Shown here in pieces: positions 1 to 10,053 of a stretch of 64,000 bases of DNA. Made by a program: the position numbers and the translations under genes. This stretch comes from Littorina saxatilis. Lineage: Eukaryota > Mollusca > Gastropoda > Littorinimorpha > Littorinidae. The stretch spans positions 39,476,697 to 39,540,696 of the forward strand of contig NC_090259.1 in NCBI RefSeq assembly GCF_037325665.1, written 5' to 3'. Position 1 is the stretch's first letter, and every line of letters begins with the position of its first letter. The notes under the pieces were generated by a model. It worked only from the letters and a program-made list of their open reading frames with translations, did no database searches and had not been told where the DNA came from.

Positions 1-55
1 TTCTTCTTCTTCTTCTTCTTCTTCTTCTTCTTCTTCTTCTTCTTCTTCTTCTTCT
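1..55. repeat. (TTC)n microsatellite
   Basis: Uninterrupted TTC trinucleotide run at the window edge; its true length is unknown. Confidence 0.97.
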
Positions 56-590
56 ACTTATGTTTTGCTCATGTCATTATACAAATACACTAAGCCCACT
101 AAAAAGAAAAGTACATGACTGTTTAAACTAGCACAAAGTACACACAACTTACCCGTGCAGGAGTTGTCAAACGGACTGAACAATGGTTGGAACCTGTTAA
201 TTATGTCAAGCAGAAAATAATCCTTATTTCAGCACGCTGCAACATCTGAACATGTTGGCATCCTGGGACAGTGTTTATTTATTCCTGGCGGATAGAGGAA
301 AATATCACTTTCCTTATGCGTTAGCTAAGACAGAACAGGAAATCTATATCTTTAAAAAAAAAATTATAAAAAATAAAAAATAAAATGTTAAAAAGTCACC
401 AAACCGGTTTCCTGGGTTCACCTGTACCCAGAGACACACTAAAATCATTGTAACTCTGGAACCATTAAAGGTATCGTTTTGAAATTTTAAGTATCTCTCA
501 CACACCTAATTTGCTCTCTGTCTGCAAATTTTTAGTGTGTACATGACAAAACATTAAAATTAATTGATTATGTTAATTAACATAAACACT
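56..590. other. AT-rich intergenic DNA, no gene seen
   Basis: I see no coding region. It contains an A-rich stretch near 352-385 and one short imperfect palindrome of the form GGGTTC...ACCC at about 414-431, a motif that recurs near 602, 668, 2189 and 2257. Confidence 0.5.
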
Positions 591-699
591 ACCGATTGCG
601 CGGGTTCACGCAAACCCATACTTTAAAGAGTAGTAGTGATTGTAACTATCCCTCTGCCGACGGCGCGGGTTCTGCTACACCCATAATTACCAAAGCGGC

Positions 700-783
700 G
701 GAACAGTGTCTGTCTGCCTGTTTGTCTCCAAGAGACTCTCTGTCTGTCCGTATCTCTCTGTCTGTATGTCTGTTGTCAGTTGC

Positions 784-822
<39 letters not shown>

Positions 823-2128
823 GTCTATCCGTCTATCCGTCTATCTGTCTATCCGTCTATCTGACTGTCTGTCTATCTGATTGTCTGTCTCTCTCTGTCT
901 CTCTCTCTCTCTGACTGTCTGTCTCTGTCTCTCTCTCTCTGTCTCTCGCTCTCTCTGTCTCTCTCTCTCTGTCTCTCTCTCTTAGTCTCTGTCTCTCTCT
1001 CTTAGTCTCTCTCTCTGTCTCTCTTTCTTAGTGTCTCTCTCTCTCTTTCTTAGTTTCTCTCTCTCTTTCTTAGTCTCTCTCTCTCTTTCTTAGTCTCTCT
1101 CTCTTTCTTAGTCTCTCTCTCTTTCTTAGTCTCTCTCTCTCTCTTTCTTAGTCTCTCTCTCTCTCTTTCTTAGTCTCTCTCTCTCTTTCTTAGTCTTTCT
1201 CTCTCTCTCTCTTTCTTAGTCTCTCTCTCTTTCTTAGTCTCTCTCTCTCTTTCTTAGTCTCTCTCTCTCGTTCTTAGTCTCTCTCTCTCTCTTTCTTAGT
1301 CTCTCTCTCTCTTTCTTAGTCTCTCTCTCTCTCTCTTTCTTAGTCTCTCTCTCTCTCTTTCTTAGTCTCTCTCTCTTTCTTAGTCTCTCTCTCTCTCTCT
1401 TTCTTAGTCTCTCTCTCTCCTTCTTAGTCTCTCTCTCTCTTTCTTAGTCTCTCTCTATCTCTTTCTTAGTCTCTCTCTCTCTTTCTTAGTCTCCCTCTCT
1501 CTCTTTCTTAGTCTCTCTCCTCTCTCTCTTTCTTAGTCTTTCTCTCTCTCTCTTTGTCTCTCTCTCTCTCTTTCTTAGTCTCTCTCTCTCTTTCTTAGTC
1601 TCTCTCTCTCTTTCTTAGTCTCTCTCTCTCTCTCTTTCTTAGTCTCTCTCTCTCTCTTTCTTAGTCTCTCTCTCTCTCTTTCTTAGTCTCTCTCTCTCTT
1701 TCTTAGTCTCTCTCTCTCTTTCTTAGTCTCTCTCTCTCTCTTTCTTAGTCTCTCTCTCTCTCTCTTTCTTAGTCTCTCTCTCTTTCTTAGTCTCTCTCTC
1801 TTTCTTAGCCTCTCTCTCTCTCTTTCTTAGTCTCTCTCTCTCTCTTTCTTAGTCCCTCTCTCTCTCTCTCTCTTTGTCTCTCTCTCTCTCTCTCTCTCTT
1901 TCTTAGTCTCTCTCTCTCTTTCTTTGTCTCTCTCTCTCTCTTTCTTAGTATCTCTCTCTCTCTCTTTCTTAGTCTCTTTCTCTCTCTCTTTCTTAGTCTC
2001 TCTCTCTCTCTTTCTTAGTCTCTCTCCCTCTCTCTTTCTTAGTCTCTCTCTCTCTTTCTTAGTCTCTCAGTCTCTCTCAGTCTCTCTCAGTCTCTCTCAG
2101 TCTCTCCCTCCCCCTCTCCCTCCCCTTC
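700..2128. repeat. CT-rich minisatellite with TTTCTTAG-ended units
   Basis: Starts as CTGT/CTAT tetranucleotides (about 705-880), passes through plain CT, and from about 975 to 2070 becomes a tandem array of 16-24 bp units made of a CT run followed by TTTCTTAG. Unit length varies only in the CT run; the TTTCTTAG end is nearly invariant. It lies about 0.5 kb upstream of the Toll-like receptor gene. Long Ser/Leu reading frames here are a consequence of the repeat and are not genes. Confidence 0.95.
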
Positions 2129-2186
2129 TCCCTCCCCTGCAAGAAGTCGGTGAAGGGAGAAACTCGATGCACCCACTGAAGTAGCG

Positions 2187-2283
2187 CTGTGGGTTTCCCT
2201 GAACCCACCCCGTCGTTAGAGAAATAAACGGTAAAAACCCTCTTTCAAATGTATGGGTTCAGACAAACCCGCATCGTCGGGCG
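2187..2283. repeat. Paired GGGTT...AACCC short palindromes
   Basis: Two imperfect hairpins (GGGTTTCCCTGAACCCA near 2189; GGGTTCAGACAAACCC near 2257) match the type seen at about 414, 602 and 668 on the other side of the CT satellite. Function unknown. Confidence 0.4.
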
Positions 2284-2633
2284 TGTGTAGTCAAAAGCGG
2301 CATCCGGCAAAGGTTAAGGAAACTTTGCAGCGTGTAGAGATCCGCATATTGCATTTGATTTCCCCGTCGAAAATAGCCCTTGTTTGGTCTCTATTAATTT
2401 TGTCTGAGTAAGAGCATAGGTGCAGTTTAAAAATACGAAACGATGAGTTACAAGGAAATAAATTGTAGCCATGTGTAAAACAACAACAAAACAGTGCTGT
2501 TGTTAAATGTGTTTTGTTATTTTTCTGAAACATAAATCAAAACTGACTGCAGACACTTTCAACTGCTTTTACGTCGTAACATTTATATTCGACTAGTATA
2601 GACTTACTTGCATTTGCTCATCTGATACGCAAC

Positions 2634-5600
2634 ATGGAGTGCCATACATTATTTTTGGCCGTGTGCTTTGTGCGCGTCCACTTAGTTGAATTATCAACAG
2701 TGTCGATGTTTTCATCCTTGCAATTTTCGACATCGTCTTTTTGGCATCAAAGTACGTCATCGTCACAGGGCTTCAATCTCTCAGTCTAGCTACCTCCTGA
2801 CTGGAGCAGCTTCTGTGACGTAGGCTATGACGGAGATGATGATGTCAATGCAACCATTACTTGCCGCGTGACACCAGGCCAAGGTGTAAAATGGCGCCTG
2901 GTGGGTTTGAGAAAATATCTTGGTCCGTTGGTAGAATCAAAAGGAATTGAGGTAAGAACTGCGCAGTAACAATCAATGTTCTGCTCTAATCCTGTTTTTT
3001 GTAAACGTCACAGTTTTGTAAAATGTACAATTTACATCTTTATGTAAGATAAACCCCCAGTGTGACTCAAATGGTTTACAGAACGTTTTAAATCTTCTCA
3101 TGAAAAAAGCAGTTCTAACCTTATGGAACAGACGTACAATAGCATTTAATAGCATTGAATGACAAGTTCGTTTGAATTGATATTTAGAACAAGAAGATTG
3201 ACACAACAAAATAATATACTTTATGTCTACATGTTTTAACTTGTGTAATATTGAATTTGTATGTTTATGTGCAGCCATAAACGTGTTATTTTTTTATATT
3301 TTAAGTTTATTTCTGTGATTTATGTCAATACTTTATAAAAAGAATGGATAATTGACCAAACACATTTTCATTGCAAATCCCACTGACTGTGCCATTGTAT
3401 CGACTTATCAGGTTGCTGTGATCGTGAATTGTGAAAATGGAGCAATCATAAGTCTACCCTGGCCAATGCGAGCCCCAGGGTTGGCCAAGCTGACCGTTCA
3501 CAGCTGCAAGCTAGTGGACAAGTACGCAGACTTCAACACCTCAGCAGAACACATCCGGGACTGCCTACGGGAGCTGGACATGCATGACTGCATCTGGCTG
3601 GACAACCCAGAAGATCTTGACCGAGTGTTGAGCCACACGGACCGTGTCAGTCGTGGCTTTCAGTGCGGCCAGGAGAGCAGTCTGAGGTCTTTCGTCTATC
3701 GAAACATCACGGACACGGACGAATGCTCCGCTGTATTGGCCACCGCACTTGAGAGTCTAAACCTCACCTGGGAACAGGTGCAGAGCAATGCTGCAATGTT
3801 TGACAATGTTGTGAACCAAACTAAGGCTATGGGTGGTCGGTTCCAACACTGCGCAGATCGACTCGCTGCAAGTTCAGGTCCTGGGGAGTCTGTTGAAAGC
3901 ACTGGCACAGGCAGAGACGCGTTGAAGAGTCGTATTCTGCTGGCTAAGTTTCAGAACAGCTGTGTGTTTCATCATTTAGAGGTAACTGGATTTGCTTTGT
4001 TCGGGTTGCTGTTGGGTTGGGTTTTGGTTTTCGCGCTTTGCCATGATGCGATTTCGTTTAGGATTTTGGTTGTTGTTACTGTTTCTTTGTTTCATGCTGT
4101 AGATGAAAGCTACAATGAGCCCATGGACAAACAGTACTTTGAAGACTTGGTTCGCAACTCAGAGTATCCACAGCTGAGAAGTCTCAACTACAGCTTCACA
4201 AAGCTTGGAGAAGTCCCCAATAAAATCCGGCAATGGAGAGTCAGTTTCAAAAATTCCAAAATGCAGATAATGAATCTATCGCACAACAGGATAACAGAAG
4301 TTGGGCGCATAGAACCGTATCCCAATACTGACGGCAAACCATCCACAACGTTGGACTTGCAGTACAATGACATCACACAGCTGTCGTTCCAGATGTTCGA
4401 AGAATGGGCACAGGTGCCGGATTTTTTCGTTGACATTCGAAATAACCCTGTCGACTGCAACTGCAATATTAAGGATCTGTTGACTGAACTGCAAGATGGA
4501 TCAAAGTGGGTGGAGCCTCCTATGATAATCTACAGAAGTCACCTGTCTGTCATGGAATGCGCAACACCCCCTGAACTTTCTGGAAGTACGATTGGCTCCT
4601 TGACAGAGGGTGATCTGGAGTGCCCTGTGGTGATCCGTGATAGTGAGAAAAGACTGCGCGTTGTGATTGCAACAATGGCTGTTGTGTGTCTGCTTGTGTT
4701 GGGTTTGTTGATGCTGGCTGTGAAATACAGACAAGAGGTGGGTACACAGACTTAATTGATAAAATTGCGCGGAAAGTTGGCAGATAGGGGGACTCGATAA
4801 TGAGAAATTTCATATTTGATGAACGTTTTGGTTCTGACTCAAAGCAAGTGTCGAGAGAAAGAATACAAAATGTCACTTAGAAAGAAAGAAGAAAGAATTA
4901 GAAAAAAAACAAGAATGACAGAGACAGTCAGAAAGGAAGGAGATGGGGGATGGGAGGGAGGGGGAAAAAAGGCTTGAAACAAGCTAACACACAAACAAAC
5001 AAACAAAAAGCATAGAGACCAAACACCACCATTATGTATGTATGTATGGGGCGATTTATATAGCGCTTGACGTTCTCTAAGCGCTTTACATATTCATTTC
5101 TGCCGTGTGAGATGGAATTTTTTACTCAATATATCACGCATTCACATCGGCCAGTAAATCTCAAGCCAATTAAGGCGAATATTTACTTTTCACGGCCTAT
5201 TATTCCAAGTCACACGGGTATTTGGTGGACATTTGTATCTATGCCTATACAATTTTGCCAGGAAAGACCCTTTTGTCAATCGTGGGATCTTTAACGTGCA
5301 CACCCCAATGTAGTGTACACGAAGGGACCTCGGATTTTCGTCTCATCCGAAAGACTAGCACTTGAACCCACCACCTAGGTTAGGAAAGGGGGGAGAAAAT
5401 TGCTTACGCCCTGACCCAGGGTCGAACTCGCAACCTCTCGCTTCCGAGGCAAGTGCGTTACCACTCGGCCACCCAGTCCTTATAACTCATATCAGTTAGT
5501 CAAATAGACGATTTTATGAAATAACCTTGTCGGGTTTGAATGGGTTGTGAAAAAGTGAATACCCTTGTTTTTCCTCTGACAAATAAACTCACACGTGCTC

Positions 5601-6837
5601 CTGTCCACGTGTTTCCGACACACCCCTCGCCAGTGATTGGCCAAGTAAAAGCAAGGGTATTCACTCTTTCACAACACATGCAAACCCGACCAGGTTATGT
5701 CCTAAAATCGTCTATTCGGCTTACTGATATGAGTTATAACGGTGGTGGCTTGTTTAGTCTATATGCTTTTTGTTTGTTTGTTAACAGAGTTATATTGGAA
5801 TTCATCTATTCCCATTACTCCCCAGGTCAAAATTCTCGTGTTCACACGAATGCACATCCTTCTTCGCTGCACGTGCCTGTTAACAGAGTTATATTGGAAT
5901 TCATCTATTCCCATTACTCCCCAGGTCAAAATTCTCGTGTTCACACGAATGCACATCCTTCTTCGCTGCACGTGCCAACGCCAGGATCCGTCAGACAGCC
6001 CGGACAAGGTGTACGATGCCTTCGTGGCCTACGCTCATCAGGACAGCGACTGGGTGGTGGGAACCCTGGTCAAGAGGTTGGAGGAACCCTGCGAGAACCC
6101 ATTGGGTGGTTCTGGACCTGTCAGACTGTGCATCCACCAGAGAGACTTCATCGTGGGCAAACCCATCATAGACAACATCGTTGACTGCATCGCGGCTAGC
6201 AAGCACACCCTCGTGATTTTGTCGACAAGTTTTGTGAAGTAAGTTGATGAATTTTGGTTTCTAGTTTTCATGACTTGGGTTTTCTTTTTTCTTTTTTTGC
6301 GCGAGTTTCATCGACGATTTTAAGTTCCAAGTTCCAGGTTTATTTCATGTATTTGTATCATAAGTGTTTGTCTGACTTTGTAAACGACCACTGGGTGAAC
6401 GTACTGTAAATGTAACGTTTTCTTTTGTCAATAATGAAACGTTCCAATAACATACAACTCTGGTGGGGTTTTTTTTTGCTTCTAAAATATCCATCGGAAG
6501 AAAACTACAGTCTGAATTTCGGAACGTCTATCTAATTTTGGATTTAAATGTTTAGAAGCTGCTGGGCAATGGAGGAACTGCACCAGGCGTACTGTCAGTC
6601 GCTGGAAGAGCGGAGGTGTCACCTGGTGATCGTGGTGCTGGAGCAAGTCAAGGAATCAGACATGACCCCCCTGCTCCGTCGTTGCTGCAAAACCTTCACT
6701 TACATCCACGTCGACGACTCGCTCTTTTGGGACAGGTATGTGTGTGGGGGGGGGCGTATGTGTGTGTGAGGGGGCGTATGTGTGTGTGTGGGGGGGGCGT
6801 ATGTGAGTGTGTGTGTGTATGTGTGTGCCTGTGTGTC

Positions 6838-6880
<43 letters not shown>

Positions 6881-7374
6881 ATGTGCGTGTATGTGTGTGT
6901 GTGTGTGTGTGTGTGAATGCGCGCGAGCGTACGTACGTACGTGTGTACGTGCGTGCGTGTGTGCGTGCGTGCGAGTGTGAATCTCAGGTTTATTGAAGAA
7001 AAGTTTGGAGCGGTAATATTTGTTTTCAAAGCAGTTTAACCAATGTGAACAGAACAAAGCGCTTTCATCAGTCAATGCCTCTATCCTCTTACAGGCTGCA
7101 GTATTCCATCAAAGTGGACAACATAGACACAACAACTGCTACCCACGTCTCCGTCGAGCACGTAAACCAGGCGTTCCAAACAACAGAGGAAGGAGCAGGG
7201 CGGAACGACTGTAACATTGAGGATGCAGTACAGGACGCTGAAAACGCCCCGAGGCCAACTTTCGACATTGAGGGACTGTTCACAGCACAAATGCAAAATG
7301 CGTTATCCAATTCCACGTGCAACACGCCTGATATTTTGAACGACAGCGACGTTATCAGTTTGATTCATCTCTGA
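2634..7374 (+). CDS. Toll-like receptor (short ectodomain), multi-exon
   Basis: Innate immune receptor: an extracellular LRR domain, one membrane helix and a cytoplasmic TIR domain that recruits MyD88-type adaptors. Supported exons are 2790-2951, 3412-4737, 5985-6238, 6556-6735 and 7095-7374 (stop). The ectodomain is Cys-rich, has only about three recognisable LRRs (about 4165-4440) and an LRRCT with the C-N-C pattern near 4455. The membrane helix (VVIATMAVVCLLVLGLLML) is at about 4660-4720. TIR box 1 is YDAFVAY, box 2 is RDFIVGKPI (usually RDxxPG, so V replaces P), box 3 is FW near 6727. Four junctions (2951/3412, 4737/5985, 6238/6556, 6735/7095) have GT/AG and matching phase. The start is unsettled: an ATG at 2634 opens a signal-like stretch, but an in-frame TAG at 2787-2789 coincides with a good splice acceptor, so the true first exon may lie upstream. 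The exact receptor class is not assigned. Confidence 0.85.
2790..2951 (+). CDS. TLR ectodomain exon (N-terminal)
   Basis: 54 codons beginning LPPDWSSFCDVGYDG, preceded by a pyrimidine-rich acceptor ending TCTAG and followed by GAG|GTAAGA. It enters and leaves in phase 0. Upstream sequence from the ATG at 2634 is in the same frame but separated by TAG, so whether 2634-2786 is coding is open. Confidence 0.65.
3412..4737 (+). CDS. TLR ectodomain, LRRCT and membrane helix exon
   Basis: Acceptor TTATCAG before GTTGCTGTG; donor GAG|GTGGGT at 4737/4738. The stretch 3982-4102 is T-rich, encodes about 40 hydrophobic residues (GFALFGLLLGWVLVFAL and so on) and is bounded by GAG|GTAACT and GCTGTAG, like an intron. 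Removing exactly 121 nt would break the frame, however. Either it is retained, or nearby alternative sites are used (a weak donor at AGCT|GTGTGT, or an acceptor ending ATGAG at 4119). LRR, LRRCT and transmembrane segments follow. Confidence 0.8.
5036..5479 (-). repeat. tRNA-derived SINE in TLR intron
   Basis: Read on the minus strand it starts with a tRNA-like head (GGACTGGGTGGCCGAGTGG, A box; GGTTGCGAGTTCGACCC, B box), continues with the body containing CACGTTAAAGATCCCACGAT, and ends in TATG-type simple repeat. The same head recurs at 41816. A SINE head, not a functional tRNA gene. Confidence 0.85.
5480..5739. mobile_element. MITE with ~90-bp terminal inverted repeats
   Basis: The left arm starting TTATAACTCATATCAGT and the right arm ending ACTGATATGAGTTATAA are near-complementary over about 90 bp, around an unpaired centre of about 80 bp. 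No coding capacity. A diverged relative occurs at about 48885-49075. It directly abuts the SINE at 5479. Confidence 0.8.
5780..5976 (+). repeat. Perfect 99-bp tandem duplication at TIR exon acceptor
   Basis: The unit from GTTAACAGAGTTATATTGG to TTCGCTGCACGTGCC occurs twice, 99 bp apart, with no difference that I see. The second copy ends 8 bp before the first TIR exon, so any branch point or enhancer in the unit is doubled. 99 is divisible by three, so reading frames stay open through both copies. Confidence 0.9.
5985..6238 (+). CDS. TLR TIR-domain exon 1 (boxes 1 and 2)
   Basis: Begins DPSDSPDKVYDAFVAYAHQD after ACGCCAG and ends in phase 2 at GTGAA|GTAAGT. Contains TIR box 1 (YDAFVAY) and box 2 (LCIHQRDFIVGKPI). 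Confidence 0.92.
6556..6735 (+). CDS. TLR TIR-domain exon 2 (box 3)
   Basis: Follows acceptor TGTTTAG and starts by completing Lys, then SCWAMEELHQAYCQS. Contains LVIVVLEQV and the box 3 FW; ends at GACAG|GTATGT in phase 2. Confidence 0.92.
6738..6985. repeat. (GT)n-rich microsatellite in TLR intron
   Basis: GT dinucleotides interrupted by GGGGGG, CGTACGTACG and GCGTGCGT segments, starting at the splice donor of the preceding exon. The reading frames across it are artefacts. Confidence 0.95.
7095..7374 (+). CDS. TLR last exon, TIR C-terminus and tail
   Basis: Acceptor CTTACAG, then completion of Arg and LQYSIKVDNIDTTTATHVS. An acidic, low-complexity C-terminal tail ends ISLIHL before TGA at 7372-7374. 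Confidence 0.88.
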
Positions 7375-7413
7375 TTTGACAATGTATCATGCACATAGAA
7401 GGTACACGTACTT

Positions 7414-7876
7414 TTAAGGGCAGGAGGTACCCTCAAATACACTTTTTTTCTCTTCCAAGTCATTTGACCACAACATTCATATAACAGAACTGTTTGTGTT
7501 AAAATGTGGTGTGCATTTGCGTCAATGTACGTAGAATGATAGTATATGGTCCCCCAAAAATTGCTCTTAGATTGACTTTAACAAAAATTATTAAATGAAA
7601 AGTAATGTGAGTTCACGGATGACAAGATACTTTCAACACTATTCATCAGAATGATTTGAACTTTTGCAGAATTGTTTTAGACATTCTGATAGATGTTTTG
7701 TTCCAGACGATTTCAAAAGCACATTTTGTTTTTCATCATATACTACTGTATTACTCAACATACATTGAAGCAAAAGCACACCGAGGTTTTAACACAAACA
7801 GCTCTGTTTCATGAATGCTGTGGTCAAATGACTTGAAGGGAAAAACGGTGTATTTGAAGGTAGCTCCTGCCCTTAA
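7414..7876. mobile_element. TTAA-flanked MITE with ~140-bp inverted repeats
   Basis: Left end TTAAGGGCAGGAGGTACC, right end GGTAGCTCCTGCCCTTAA. The arms at 7414-7550 and 7735-7876 are complementary for about 140 bp with scattered mismatches. TTAA duplication suggests piggyBac or Kolobok mobilisation. It starts 40 bp after the receptor stop codon, so it probably lies in the 3' UTR. Confidence 0.85.
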
Positions 7877-8337
7877 TGTAGGTTTAACCAACTGATTTTT
7901 TAAATTGTTCAAGCAATGATTTTGTTTAGTCTGCACAATATTATTTTGAAAAAGAGGTTCATTCAAATAAAGAGAAATTATGACCTGGTTTTTATTTTAT
8001 TTTCAAATAAAGGTAGTGGACCAGGAAAACTGTTTGCTAAACACAGGGGACATGCCTTTTGCAAGAAAACAATATGTGGACTTTATGACAGAATTTTACC
8101 CCACCCCCCCCCCCCCCCTAAAAAAAAAAACACAACCAACAACAACATAATGATAGTACGTATCTGATCAAGAAAACGTTTTTGTGTACGAAATTACTTG
8201 AAAAGTTACAAGGACTAAATTGTATAATTTAAGTTAATTATCAAGGCTCGTCACCGACGCTCCACCTAGATAGAGGGTCCCGGGACCCCTAACGTTTAAT
8301 GTATGAGGGGTCCTTGGTTACATTTTAAAGGGTTCAA
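7877..8337. other. Intergenic, no gene seen
   Basis: AT-rich with a C-run followed by an A-run at about 8101-8130. No coding signal recognised. Confidence 0.5.
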
Positions 8338-8735
8338 GGACCAGGAGGTTCTTCTTCTTCTTCTGCGTTCGTGGGCTGAAACTCCCACGTACACTCGTGT
8401 TTTGTTTGCACGAGTGGAATTTTACGTGTATGACCGTTTTTTACCCCGCCATTTAGGCAGCCATACGCCGTTTTCGGAGGAAGCATCCTGGGTATTTTCG
8501 TGTTTCTATAACCCACCGAACTCTGACATGAATCTTTTTCGTGCGCACTTGGTCTTGTGCTTGCGTGTACACACGGGGGTGTTCGGACACCGAGGAGAGT
8601 CTGCACACAAAGTTGACCCTGAGAAATAAATCTCTCGCCGAACGTGGGGACGAACTCACGCTGACAGCGGCCAACTGGATACAAATCCAGCGCGCTACCG
8701 ACTGAGCTACATCCCCGCCCCGGACCAGGAGGTTC
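8338..8735 (-). repeat. tRNA-derived SINE with 14-bp target duplication
   Basis: Body 8352-8721 on the minus strand: tRNA-like head GGGGATGTAGCTCAGTCGG, followed by GGCCGCTGTCAGCGTGAG, a body, and a GAAGAAGAAGAA tail. Flanked by GGACCAGGAGGTTC on both sides (8338-8351 and 8722-8735), an exact target-site duplication. Closely related to 12500-12852. Confidence 0.93.
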
Positions 8736-9128
8736 ATATTATTGCTTTTGGAAGGGCCTTTCCTTGCCGACACAGGATCGTTGGAGCGCTCATTTCAATG
8801 TCATTAGCGCTTGACCGGTCCGTGAATGCGACTGACACAGTTGTTTGTGGTGTTAGCGATCGCATGGCAACGCTTTCACGCTGTATGAGGACGTTGCCAA
8901 TCTTGTCTCCGGTGCGGCATTCACCCCCCCCCCCCCCCCCCCTCTCCCTTCCCGCCCTAAATTGGGTCACCGTCAGGTACGCTTTTGATCACTTTGTTAT
9001 AGCACTAATTCCGATAAGAGTTCTAAGCGCTGTGCAGTTCAACTATTTAAAAACATATTACAAACAAAATAAAACAGGTCAGGTCGATGAAGATGAGACA
9101 GAAGACGATATACCATATTTTCATTTTT
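8736..9128. other. Intergenic with poly-C tract, no gene seen
   Basis: Contains a run of about 18 C at 8926-8942. No gene recognised. Confidence 0.5.
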
Positions 9129-9192
9129 ACATTTAGTCAAGTTTTGACTAAAATGTTTTAACGTAGAGGGGGGAAACGAGACGAGGGTCGTG

Positions 9193-9267
<75 letters not shown>

Positions 9268-9992
9268 TGTCTGTCTGTGTGTGTGTGTAGAGCGATTCAG
9301 ACTAAACTACTGGGCCGATCTTTATGAAATTTGACATGAGAGTTCCTGGGTGTGATATCCCCGTACGTTTTTTCATTTTTTTCGATAAATACCTTTGATG
9401 ACGTCATATCCGGCTTTTTGTAAAAGTTGAGGCGGCACTGTCACACCCTCATTTTTCCATTAAATTGATGGAAATTTTGGCAAAGCAATCTTCGACAAAG
9501 GCCGAGGTTTGGTATAGCATTTCAGCTTGGTGGCTTAAAAACTAATGAGTGAGTTTGGTCATTAAAAATCGGAAACTTGTAATTAAAATTATTTTTTTAT
9601 TAAACGATCCAAAAACAATTTCATCTTATTCTTCGTCATTTTCTGATTCCAAAAACATATACATATGTTATATTTGGATTAAAAACAAGCTCTGAAATTA
9701 TGATCAAAATTAAATTTCCGAAATCGATCTAAAAACTATTTCATCTTATTCCTTGTCGGTTCCTGATTATAAAAACATATAGATATGATATGTTTGGATT
9801 AAAAACACGCTCAGAAAGTTAAAACGAAGAGAGGTACAGTAAAGCGTGCTATGAAGCACAGCGCAATCGCTACCGCGCCAAACAGACTCGTCACTTTCCA
9901 CTGCCTTTTGCACTAGCGTCGGACTACGTTCATTTTCATTGTGTGAGTTCCACAGCTTGACTAAATGTAGTAATTTCGCCTTACGCGACTTG
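9129..9992. mobile_element. 'CGCGACTTG' repeat, full-length copy
   Basis: Starts ACATTTAGTCAAGTTTTGAC and ends GCTTGACTAAATGTAGTAAT followed by TTCGCCTTACGCGACTTG. Internal landmarks are GGGTCGTGGTGTATGTG plus a long GT run (9196-9290), GACGTCATATCCGGC and GGATTAAAAACACGC. TTTAGTCAAG near one end is inverted as CTTGACTAAA near the other. Non-coding. Other copies lie at 11494, 36909, 41171 and 44414. Confidence 0.85.
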
Positions 9993-10053
9993 TTTTATTT
10001 TGTGTGTGTGTGTGTTTACCAGTTATCAGTTTTATCCAGCACACGTTCGTCTT

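Noticed and set aside
975-2070. CRISPR-like array
   Set aside because: Units are pyrimidine-only with no unique spacers, in a eukaryotic genome; it is a minisatellite.
1924-2184. Ser/Leu-rich ORF
   Set aside because: Product of the CT minisatellite; likewise the Thr/His and Arg/Glu frames over GT and GA tracts.
2634-2786. Tiny intron 2752-2789 joining the ATG-containing segment to the TLR exon
   Set aside because: It would be 38 bp and the phases do not match.
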